The notes under the pieces: model-generated | Told to the model about the DNA's origin: nothing | Seen by the model: the letters and a program-made list of their open reading frames with translations, nothing else | Database searches by the model: none | Assembly (NCBI GenBank): GCA_022605955.1 | Contig: JAKCOZ010000020.1 | Location: 5,383,001-5,447,000, forward strand | From: Rallus limicola | Taxonomy: Eukaryota > Chordata > Aves > Gruiformes > Rallidae | Length of the DNA stretch: 64,000 nt | Direction of reading: 5' to 3' | Part shown: positions 40,201 through 52,200 of the stretch, piece by piece | How the letters are laid out: the number at the start of each line of letters is the position of its first letter | Position numbering within the stretch: position 1 is the first letter of the stretch | Position numbers and translations under genes: made by a program

Positions 40201-43200
40201 AGTGCTTGAGAAGAGCAGTGTCGCATTGCTGACACGTCCTGGGTGAAGGCCACAGGCTTCGGTCTTTTTGACTTACTAATCTGGAGTGGTTGAGGCACAA
40301 GAGGCACGAAGCCCTGTAATGCCATCCCATTGTCTGAGGAACAAGGCCTTGAGGAAGGGGTGATTTGGGATGTCTCATCGAAGTGATGTGAGCAGTGTGC
40401 ACGGGGAGGTCTCTAGGTTGGAAGGAAGCAATACGGGCGAGTTTTGTGATCTAAGAGATGAAGTGAAAGCAGGCAAAGGGGAATTTGAGGTTTTTTTACC
40501 TCCAAGGGGTTTTCATGTTCCCCATAATGGTGGGTAGTACATTAAAATGAAGGGATGTGGTCAGTGGTGTCTGTGCAGTCAGTGGTCTCTGTGCATTTAC
40601 ACGGGTGTGTTGCTCCATCAAGGCTGGATCCAGGAGTCTGATCTGCCGAGCTCTGAAACAGAGGAAGCCTTGGGATGAGAGCAAGGGAGCCATTCGCTTC
40701 TGTGTCTGGTCACAGTGTGCTTTGAAGGTGTTTCAAGCAAGGTAGAAGTGGTTGTTGTGGATGTGGAAGTCCAAAGAATGGTTGTGGTGTTGGACTGAAT
40801 TACAGCAAGGGAAATATTTCCTTGGCTCTCAGCGGGCACGTGATGGGAGTTTCATCTCTTCAGTTTATGCTCTGCAGACTGTCAATCATAACCAGAGGCT
40901 TAAAGTGTTCTCTTCTAGTTCTGCAGAAAGTCATCTGGTGAGGGAAATAACTGAACCTCAACTAAGGTTGAACAGAATTAGGTTTCCAAAGCCCATTGTT
41001 CAGCCCCCAGAAGGTCACAGTCTGCTGGCTCAAACTTGCCTCTCCTCCATGGACTTCACCTCTGAAAGTCAGGCAGAGAAATGCATAAAATATTGATAGG
41101 TGTAATCTTCCTGTGCAAATGAAGTTCAGGTTGAGCTGGTCCATCACATTAGCTGCTGATCACAATGGTTATTCCTTCCCCATAGCCTTGTGATGGCTGG
41201 TGGCATTAAGAACTAACCAAAGCGCAGAGCAGAAAACCAAGTGCTCGGGCTTGGAAGAAAATAACTACATAAAAATTGGCTTTTTGTGGGATTTGGGGAA
41301 AAACAAAAGAAGTAAAACCTGATTGTTGGAAACAAAAGGGATATTTAGGCTGAAGAAGGGCTATCTTTACTCTTGGTGGTGCTTAGAAAGCTCAGTCTGT
41401 AGCTCCCAAAGCCTAAATTATTTTAATGTAGCCTGTTACTGGCTCTCTGTCTCATACGAGCAGTGGTAGTGGTGTGGCCTGTGGTCTTTGGCCCCAGTCT
41501 TCAATGGAGTGAGAGGCTGGCTGCCCTGCCTGCCATCTTTTCGGCACAGTATGTTTCTGCTCCAGGCTTAGCAACAGAGAGTTGTGGATCTGTAATCCCA
41601 CCACTGCTTTTGGCATGTCCTTCAGCCCATCTCTGCCTCAGTTTCCCAGTAATTAAAGGGGGGGACAATATGAATTGAATGTTTTAATTATTTTTTTCCT
41701 CCAGAAGGGCTCCTGAGGATTGGTTTTGTCAGTATTTATAGAAGCTTTTAAAAGTACTGCTACTTCTCTGTGGTCCCATCAGTAATAAATAGCTGTTTGA
41801 AGCTTTGACCTGTCATGAGCTTCTGAGCTGTAACATTGGTTGAAAACCCTGAGTGACTCTACTGATGTCAAAGTCTTGGTGGCAGGAGGATGTTACTCAA
41901 CAAGTTGAAGTCTTGGAGGAAAGTTTCTGTTGCCTCATCAGGAGCATTGTGTGTCAATACTGAGATGGTTCTTCCTTTCAGATATGTGATATGTTGAAAT
42001 ACTTCAAATTGGCTTCACCCACTTCATTTTTCTCATGCAGCAGAAGACAGATGTTATCTGTGAAACTGAGCATCTTTATTCCCTCCCTTACTTTGCTTCC
42101 TGTCCCGTTATCTCAGAAGCTTGTATTTGTGATGCTCTTTGGCTGATAGACAGAAAGCAGGTGCAGAAACCAGATTTCCAAGGAAAGGAGAGATTCATTT
42201 TTTTTTGTCTCAGCACTGCTGATGTGGGATGTGCTTCTGTCATGTAACAGTGGTGGTGGGTTATGTAGTGTTCATTGAGGAACCACTTGAAACTCTCCTG
42301 GAAAAAAATAATCGGTGTTTTTGTTGATTTTTGATTATTTTTTTTCCTTCTGGGAACATACTTCACTTTGAAGACCAGATCCAATGTTCCAACTTCCCAG
42401 ACCTTCATGGGATTTTGCAACTGTGGTCTGTGCCTGGCCCTTCCTTGGCAGAGCAGGCAGTCACACAGCAAAGTACTGGATCCAGATTTAGGAAATCCCT
42501 TCCCAAGTTAAAAGCAGTCACAGAAGCCTGGCTTATTTTTTAGTGCATGGTTGCTTAGCAAGAATTGATGAGATCACATACACAAAGTACCCGGTTTGCT
42601 ATCCTGATGCTTGCTGTATGAAAGTGCTTTAATGCAGCTTATAGCATTGAGGTGTTGATGCCACTGGAGTGTCTTTGACATGGTGTCTTGAGGTTTGGGG
42701 GAAGGGAATACATAGATTCCTGCAGCTTTGTGGTGACTGGGACGTTCTGGCTTTGCAGGCTTGCGGAAGGTCATGGTCCGTGCCCATCGGCAGGCTTGGT
42801 GCTGGCAGGATGAATGGTATGGGCTCACCATTGAGGACATCCGGCAGCTGGAGAAGGAAGCTCAGCTCATGCTGGCTCAGAAGATGGCCCAGTTCTGCAG
42901 TGAAAATGATACTGAACAGCATGGTGTTAAAGACACACCTGGTGAGAAGGATGTTGAAGCCAATGCAGTTTCACCTGTTGATGCTGAGGATGCCCCTGGT
43001 AACAGCGAAACACCCTCTGGGAGATCACTGACCAAGCAGTGGTCTACCTCTTCCAAGTCCTCGCGATCTTCAAAGAGAGGAGGTAAGATGCTCCTGATGT
43101 GTTGCTTCTCTGGACTGGGAGGAAGGTGGGCTTTTGGGGGGTATGCCCATGTCTCCTCATGGCTGGCACCTCTGGGACAATGCATATTTCTCCTGTGAGT

Positions 43201-46200
43201 CCTTTTAACTCAGAGGCTTTCCCTGCTGCTGTTGGAGGCTCAGGCTTCTCTGGTAACATTACGGGTTTGTGACACGTGGCAGAATTCTTTCCGATCTCAA
43301 AAGCAGAGTAACTGAAAAAAGAGAAGAGCAGGCAGCAGCTGGCTAGCAGCGTTGGGTCTCAGAAGATGACAAACAGCAGCATGGAGAGACTTAGTCCCTG
43401 TCACCCAGGAGTCACTGGTGGCTTTAATAAGTCCTGGTCCTTCAGTGGTGTTCCCTCTCTGGATGTCTGGTGCTTTGTCTTGTCCCAAAACCCACCTTGC
43501 TGCAGGTCGCTGGTTTCCAGGAGGCACCCCGTGCTCCGTGGCTATACCTTACTGTGGGTGCTGCAGTGTAGTGTAGCTCACACAGCGAAGCATCCCCATC
43601 AGCTATCAAGGAAATTAAGGCAGCACCCCAAACCAAATGGGTAGGGGATGCTATGTTCCACCGGTGATGATGTGCGGTAGCTGTTCAGTAACCACACCTC
43701 AGAGTCTGTGATTAGGTGGGACTGTGGATTGTGTTTCTGTCCCCTTTTAAACACTGCTCAGCGAGCTTTCAGGATTTTCCTGTTAAAGCCCCTGGAAGGA
43801 GTCAGCTTTGAGTCCTGAATTTTGTAATTCACCTCTCCCTAGGCAGTCACCTTTTTTTTTTTATTCCTGTGTTAAATTCCTCCCTTCCTCGGACGACTCT
43901 GTACAAAGGAGTGACTCCTTAGTGAGTTCCAGGCAGAAAGCTTGAACCCTCAGCAATTCCCTCTCCTTTTAGTCAAGCCCAGCTGATAGCTGGGTAACAG
44001 CTGCCAGAGCAAGAAGGCATAAACCCCATGATTTTTTCTGAAAACCCCATGAGGCAGTGTTTCTTCCAGTGACGGTGGAAGGGGACATCTGGGTGAGTGA
44101 AGCTTCTCCATTTCTCATATGCACTAAAGATTGTGAGTTGAGTCTCCATTTTTATTTACCACTCCATCACTGATTTCATCACAGGGTAAATGAAAGATGA
44201 GCAGTGGTTTTACCTTGCGATGACTCACTGGAGTGAGCCCCAGGGAAGAACCTACTAGATGCTTCATAAATCACTGTATAAAGATAAAAATCCTGACTAC
44301 TTTGCTTGCACCAGGATTTTATATTGATGTGCTAGTCTCTCATTCTGCTCTTTGTTTTGAACCCCCTCTTCCAGCGCTGACATGTTCATGGGGAGCTGTA
44401 GTTGTCAGACCTCTTAAGATTTCACTTGAAGGTTTTCACTGGTGGCAAAGCATCAATTTCCCTTAAACTGCAGAATGCCTCTGCTTTTACAAGAAAAAGT
44501 AATGAAAGAAATGAATTGTGATGTGCTGGGAAGTACGTCATGGAGATATTTTAATCCTCCTTCATGCTGCCAGCATATTAACATATGGAAGCAAGGAGGG
44601 CTGTCTCGACTTACCGCTACCTCCGGCTGCAAAAAGCAACACCTTCTCTCCAAAAGACCTCGGTCCTTTCTATACCATCTGAGTGAGACCTCTGGTTGAC
44701 AGCAGGACCCTCGTCACCGTCCCATATGTTATTATATGCTCTATTTTTAGCAACTATTATGCGAGTGCCTTGACGTCACTCCAGCGTGAATTAGCTCTGC
44801 TCTGCCAACCTCCTCACTCGCTGCTCCCTCAGGGGTGGGTGGTTGGGGTAGTTGGGGGCTGCTGAGCCAAGGTGGAGCTGCAATTAGATGACTTTGCACA
44901 GGGTCTCCATCCTCTCTCCATGTGACAACATGCAGAAGCGAAGGATTTGACTTACAGATTTAATGGTGTCACCACAATAGCACAAAACCGGCTCGTGCAG
45001 CTGTCACAGTAACCAGAACCTTTCAGAGTCTCGGTGTGCTACAGAATTTGTCAGTCTCCTCAGGTTTTTGCAGTGTTGGGTTTAGTGGCTGCTGCAAGCA
45101 CTTTGTGTGCGCTGTGTGACACTGAGATATGTCTGAAAGAGGGGAGAAACCCTCTCTATTGTTCTCCAGACAGGCGGCTGTGCGGCAACAAGTTCAGCCA
45201 AGAAGAGTTCAGGGTGGATCGTTGCTAAATTACATCTCGGTGGGGGGGAAACACCACAAAAAAATCTGTAATGTGTTTATATTTAGCACAGGGAACTCTG
45301 GAGGGGAAAATGGAAAGGAACGGGTATGTGTGAGGACAGGAGGGCAAACAGAAGCCGAAAAGACCATAGGATTTTCTCCTCACTCTGTCAGGACAGCCGT
45401 GCCGACAGCTCCCTATGAAGTGGTTGGATAGCATGTTGTTTAAATCATTCAAGTTTCAAGTTTAAATAGATCTCTAATCCAATTTGTGTGGAAGCAATTT
45501 CCTTCCAGAAAACAGATTATTTCTATCCAGGCTGCTCTGCTTAGCTACCCACCCAAAAGTTAGCGAAGCAGAGGCATGGTTTGTGTGCTGATTAGAGGCA
45601 CGGAGAAAGCTTCCAGTCAGCCTGCTTCCTTCCTAATTGCAAACTTTAAAACCCAGCTGATTTTGCACGTCCTACTAACAATTATAAATAGCTGCCATTC
45701 AAAATAGCCGAAGAGTGATACAAACAGCTTGCTTTAATGTAGCATCTTGCTGGCAGGTTCTAACAACAGTAAACAAACAGGATCTGTAAAGCGGTACACT
45801 GACATCACACCAGCATCATCGGGGGTTTTGTGTTTTTTAATATTGCAGCAGTGAATTTTCATAGAGAACACACGACTCTTCCTCCAGGAAAGATCATGGT
45901 GGGAACTCTCCGGCTTGTCGATGTAGCGCATCGCATAAGGCTTTTTTGTTCTTTCCAGCAAGTCCCTCACGCCATAGTATCTCGGAGTGGAGGATGCAGA
46001 GCATTGCCAGGGATTCGGATGACAGCTCGGATGATGAATTCTTTGATGCACATGGTACGTGGAGCCTAAATCACCATCGTTTGTTTCCTGAAATGGTGGG
46101 GTAAGAGGGACGGAAGGCATGAGGGTGGGGGGTGAGCGGGGAAGGAAGCAAGACTCTCTTTGCTTTGTTTGAAGTCTGTTCCTTTCTAACCAAGATACGT

Positions 46201-49200
46201 GCAGCATCAGCGCAGCTTCTTCAAGCGTCCCCAGCATCATCCAGCAGACTCCTGTAGTTAATGCAGCGACATTTCAGATACAGTGTGATCTGCTTGAAGG
46301 GGTTTCGAGCACTCTTAACCTTTGGAGCTGAATTTTGAGTTTGTGTGTAAATGAATGTGGGGATAATTCAACACTACTAACTGGACTGTGGGTGTGTCCT
46401 CCTGGTTCTGATTCAGTATGACTGATTATATTTCTAATTTATTTTTTAATCAGTAGGAGGCATGATTAATTATCTTGTCTGGGCCCAAAGAGCCCCAGGT
46501 TTCCCTTTATTAACTCCTTATTCTCCTGTTCAAGAAATACAGTACTGAATGCAACAAGGTACTTCAGGTGCCAAAATTAATCCGTGTTGATTCCAGGATT
46601 CTCAAAGTAAGTTTGACTGTCTGTATTAGAAGAAAGCTGCGGGGTTGTGTGTGTGTGTGTGTGAGAGAGAGAAGCTTTGTTCCACTGCACTCATTTTATA
46701 TACTGCCCGTAATGCATCTTTAAGCCTGAAGGGCTCCATCTCTATTGACGACAGATGGACTCTTCTCTCGGCTGGTAATGCTAATCTAAGTTAGATGTGC
46801 AACGTGTGCTGATGAAGTTGGTGACCTTTCTGTGAAATGCAGTTGTTAGAAGATCACGCCCCAGTTTTGCAAAGCCGAGATTCACTGATGTTCAGCTAAA
46901 GTTCAGTCTTGAAAACTGAGCAGTATCGTGTTCCAGAAGAGTTCTCACGTCAAGTATTTAGGCATACATCTCAAAAACCTGCGGTAGGAAGGTGCATGCA
47001 GTAGTGGGGCAGTGACTTGCACAATAGCAGCTTCAGTGGCCAGGATGCATGTGAGTCGGGATGGATGGGTCTCTTGGCTGGAAGGAGAAAGGCCAACTTT
47101 AAATGTCTCTATTTATTAACTTATGTAGATGTAGCAACTACAAAAACTGTGTAGGGGATTTATTGTAGCAATATACATACAGGCAAAGAGGAGTGAGTCA
47201 TCAAATGGCATCATTGCTATCCACGCTCTTCTTTGCCTTTTTAATTATTTGGTAATGAAACTGCAAGAGAGGCGGCTCGGCCTGGGTTTCAGGCCCCCAG
47301 GGGATCCCTGATGTGATCCTAACAGGTCTGGGAAGGAGGATTCACAAAAAAATGAGCCTTGTGCCACAGTTGGTACCAGGACCTCTGTTGTAATGCTTGG
47401 AGAAGCTCACCAACAGAAAAAGCAGCTCCTCTTCTGCTAGCACGGTGTGTCCACTTACAGAGTGTCCTCCGCAGTCCACACAGTTGGGTTTGAAAAGTCT
47501 GCCTGGTCTGATGGGATTTTTGGCTTACGAGGTGCAGCCCTGAGGTGTGTGTGCTGCTTGACTCAGTCCTCTCTTCGGGAGGGACCTCTTGTCACCCCTC
47601 AGCCTGCAGATAACATGTCCCAGCTCTAGGTCAGCAAGCCAGGCACCAAGCACCGCTTGCAGCTCATCCTGCTGGGGAGCTTTGCGGGATCGGTACCATG
47701 GGAACTGGCACGGATCGGGATGTGAGTCAACGCCAGGCAGAGTTCCTCAGAAGTGCTTCCCATACACACACATTTCCTTGTGGTGCTGTGGGTGTAACCT
47801 GAGCCCAAGAAGATTCCTTGTTGCGGGCTTCCCACTCATCCTCATTCACTGGCACACTGGTAAAGATGGTGACAAACACAGTAATATCTAATATCTATAC
47901 TGTAATAAATGCTAATAACAGGACTAATACCCTATTCAGTGATCACTTGAACAGCAATAAGGCCTGTAATTAAGCCTCTCAAGGAAATAAGTTTAATATT
48001 TAGATTAAGTTGCTAGAGGAGCTTTGAGTGCAATCTTCCTCTTAATTCTCTGCCAGTGTGCCTGTTGCCTGCTTGTGCTTTCCACTAACTCTGAACAGGT
48101 AGCTCTGTGCTCCCTTGTTCAGGGAAATGGGGATTTATTCAATTTTTTTTCCTCAAAAAGGAAATAACATGCTCCTGGAAAGTTTCCAGGTCACTCTCTG
48201 TTTATGGTCAAAGTGTACCTAGAAACTCCTGTAAATTGGTCTTTGGTTGGCTCTGCATTTAGTCCCCTTCGCATTTATTTATTTTTTAAGATACATACCT
48301 TTTCAGCAAATCTGAGCAGTAAGTTTCATAATATTTCTGTTCCCCATCCTAGGATTCTTCCAACTAATTGTTTTCTCAGTAACTGTACAGCAACAAGAAA
48401 GGGTGAGTCCTGGTCTGGGTTGCTGAAGATTACAGATTGTAGGTCTTCAAGACATTTATAATTACTATTGTTATTATGTTTATAACACTTTATTAAATTT
48501 ACAAGCCCCAAATTTTCAGGAAAGAAATACCAAGTGCAGAACACTAAATAAATTAGAAAGCACTTAACCTCTGTAACAGTGAAAGTACATCCTCAGTGTA
48601 AAAAAAGAGAAGAGAAAGGAGAAAAATAAAAGGAACCAGTGACCCACACCAAAGGCATCTTCCTAAGATTTGAATTGCTGTTTGGTTTCCCATGGGTTCA
48701 AGCGGGAGCTCTGGGCTCCTGTTCCCTTTCTGGCAACTGCCAGGGTTAAGCACGGAGTGTGGGGGCTGCAAGGTGCCCTGCCCAGCTCCTGCTGGGTCCA
48801 GCTCTTGCCTAATAAAGGAACCATGGGGCTGCTGCTGTCTCAGAGCTCCTCTGGTTTGACGTAACCCTTGTGTGAGCCCTCACAGCCCCAGACTGCCCAC
48901 CCTGTGTCAAGGCTCGGGCTGAGAGCGAGCTCAGCCTCTCGTGGGAATGTCCAGATGTGTTGAGTAACCTCACTCAGGCCAGCAGTCTGGCATGGATTCT
49001 TCCAGTGTTGCGGCTGTGAATGGCCTGTTCATGATGCCTCCACAGTGCTCAGCTCCGTGTTTGTGTGTGCGTATAGCAGCAAAAGACCTGGAGACAAGTG
49101 AGACTGAGCTTGGCCTGTGTCAGGCTTTCGGTGCCCTGGCCTGGGCCTCTGGAGCGCAGTGGCACAAAGCACAGGCCTGCTTTTGGGGTGACCTGCTTCC

Positions 49201-52200
49201 AGGGAAAGCCCTCCTTTCTGCCCTAAGCTGGCTGCTCCGCTGATGGGTGCTACAGAGTAAGGCTATTGATCTTCTTGTGTTTGGATACTGCTGGGGGGGG
49301 CGGTTCATGGGGTCTCTCCTTTGTATGTCGCATCCTTTCAGTTACATGTGTAAGAACTTAATATGTTTGGGACACTGACTCCTTATCAACTGTAGTTGAA
49401 CTGACCCAGGGGATTCAGAAGATCCTGAGGCAGGAGGGAAATGGCAGGCACGTGCACAAGTCTCTTTTCCGAAGGAAATGGGGCTAAAGATAGTTCACAT
49501 TTCCTTTACTACTTATGTCTTTCTACGTGTTTGGTCCTATTCACAACAGCTTCCCCCAAAGACAACCTGCAGCTTGCCAACAGCTCTGGGAGGATCACTG
49601 TGACAAATGTTGCTTTGTCTTCTCCCATCCTGGGGCATTCTGGCTGCTTTAGCATCACCAGAATCTATGGCAAGAAAACCATCAAACCTGGTACCTGAAA
49701 CAGCAGCATTACAAATCTGTGTTGTTTTTCTGTGGTTTAGGTGTTTTGTTTGATAAAAATATACAACTTTTGGTTTGCTTTTCAAAAGTAACTTTGGTTT
49801 CTGTGTAAGAAAAGCTGATAAAGTGTCATGTTTTACTGTGACTTAAGCCATCCAAATATTTGTAAGATTCCACAGAGTTATGGGACCTAACTTCTGTTTA
49901 AAAATCCTGTTCTGTGCTCCTGTCTGTATATGTGTGTGTGACTCTCCAAAACTGTGCTTTTTTTTTTTTTTTAAAGAGGACTTGTCTGATAATGAGGAAA
50001 TGTTCCCGAAAGAAATAACCAAATGGAGTTCCAACGATCTGATGGATAAAATTGAAACTCCCGAATGCGATGATGTCCAGGGTAAAGTGGTTTGGGTTTT
50101 TTTTAAGTAAAAACTTCAAGTGATATTTTGATATTTTACAGTATTTCCAGGTATCTGTTATGGCCGCATTCTGAAAAAGGTAAAACTTGTTATCCCCATC
50201 TCTCAAAAGGAGACAGAGCATAAAAATGACTGCCCAGCACTGCTAAAAAAGCATTGCCCAGTGGGAGTTGGGATAGCTCTGACTCTCTTTTATTTTCCAT
50301 GTTGGTTAGGCTCCTTTGTGTGACAGCCAGGATTCTCTTGTATAATGATGAAATATTCCAGCTCCGTCTTGAATTTCTCCCAACTCTTCTCTCCTCTTGC
50401 TCCGTGCTTTGTTCTTGCCTGTATCTGCCTCAGTTTTATTTTCTGCTCATCATTAATGAGATTTTTGAAAGGAAACTGGTTCCTAGGCCAGATTGATTCA
50501 TGTAGCAGCACGGTGGAAGATGACACTTGGGCTTCCTGGTACAAAGTCGGTCTGTGTAGGCACCAGGTGCATTAATTCCTTTTCTTTTCCCCCAAACTCA
50601 TCATTTCTGACAGTTGAGCAGGGATTTCCCATTGTTGCTGTGTTTAATAAAGCAATGGCACTAGGTGGCTGTAATGAGAGAAGAGCGTGCTACCGTTCTC
50701 AGTGCTTAATGAAGTCATGGAAATTGCTGGAAAATAAGTGACTTGGTATTGCCCCGGCTCCTCGGGTGGAAGGAGGAGTGGGGAGGGAGAGAGGGAGAGG
50801 GCAATTCAATGAAATAATTAAGGAGCTGTGAGGCAGAAGATGCTGAGAGGTGTTGTCACGAGCATTGTCTTTATGGAAGAGCAGCTTTGTCAAACAGTGG
50901 CTGGCAGGGCTGATGTTTTAAACCTCTGTGCTTCCAGGTGATTTGTACCACGAGACATCAGCAGAGTACGACGTTGGCTCCAGCGTGGAGAGGCTCAGCA
51001 TCATTGAAGTAAGTGCTTTGGTTTCTTGTAATGAGATCCTTTGTTGCTCGGATGTGTCTGTGTGGGGTAGGTGGGGGAACCGGCTCCCTGTGCTGTGAGT
51101 GGTGTATTGTCTTTGCATGTCGCTCAGAGCCATGCTGGCACACTGTGTACGTCGTGGCTACGTTTAAGGGATTATTTCACCCATCTTTTGAGGATCATAT
51201 AGAGAATGCTCTGTAGTTTGCAGGCTGTCAGGTATCCAGCTGGAAAGAAGTACTAATCCTGTGGGGATAACTGCTGCTGCTGGGTAGAGCTATCCTGCTA
51301 GGAGCAGGAGAGCCGTGTTACTGCAGCACCGAAGCACAGCCTGCGATTGTCCAAGTGATGTAGCTTGGCTGTAGCCCACTCCTTGGAGCTGCTCAGGGTC
51401 TTGTTTGGAAACCATAGCATAGCCTGTATTAGCACTCTGGATAGAATAATAAATAACAATAATAAATAACCGCACCTCCCCAGCTTTCTAGGCTGGCTCC
51501 TACAGGCTTTGGCAATTCAGTCTCCTCATGAGACAGCGCATCTTGGAGTGGCTGTACTCATCCAACCCATAAAACATCTTCCAGTCTGTGCCGTAGAGAT
51601 GATGTAGCAGCTTGCAGAGTGCCTGTGGAACTGCCAAAGTTAAATAGTGGTCTGTCAAAGACCATGAACGTGGTTTTGGTCTTTACTCTTTGTGCCAGGC
51701 TGAGTTCATGGTTGTTTGACTTTTTCATAATAGACTCAGGGGCCACAGGGAGTGGCTGGAGGCAGGGGTGGCAGTAGCTACCTCAAGATACAAGCAAGTC
51801 ACAGCCCTAAGATATCTCTTGGAGCTCAAGATGGTGTGGAGAACTTGTCTTTTTCAGAGGGCTTTACAAACTCAACCCCTACCCGTTTCTGCCTTCATTT
51901 TAGAAAAACAACAAGATTTCAAAGTGAGATAGGAAAGGCAGGTAGCTGCTCATAGTCTCCTAAAATAGTTTGACATTCCCACCCACCACTGCAGTGATTT
52001 TTCAGGTTAAGAGCCTCCATCACCAAAAGGTAGTTCAAGAATCAGGTGTCTTAAGAGACTTCAGATCTTACAAGAAAGTTCTAAATAGCCACCTCCACCC
52101 CTAAACTAATCAGCAGTTGCTTGCACATCCCCCCCACTTCCTTCAAGAGCAGAGGTTAATGAGCTGAAGAGAAAGGCGCCTCCAAATAACTGCTGATAAA

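Larger units (their letters stand above)
35560..42758. other. PITPNM2: Intron 4 of PITPNM2 (7.2 kb)
   Basis: It contains a CR1 fragment (38477-38830) preceded by a run of 12 G (38460-38471), and a CR1 tail (39424-39486). The remainder (36000-38400 and 39500-42700) shows only short frames without recognisable products. Confidence 0.87.
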
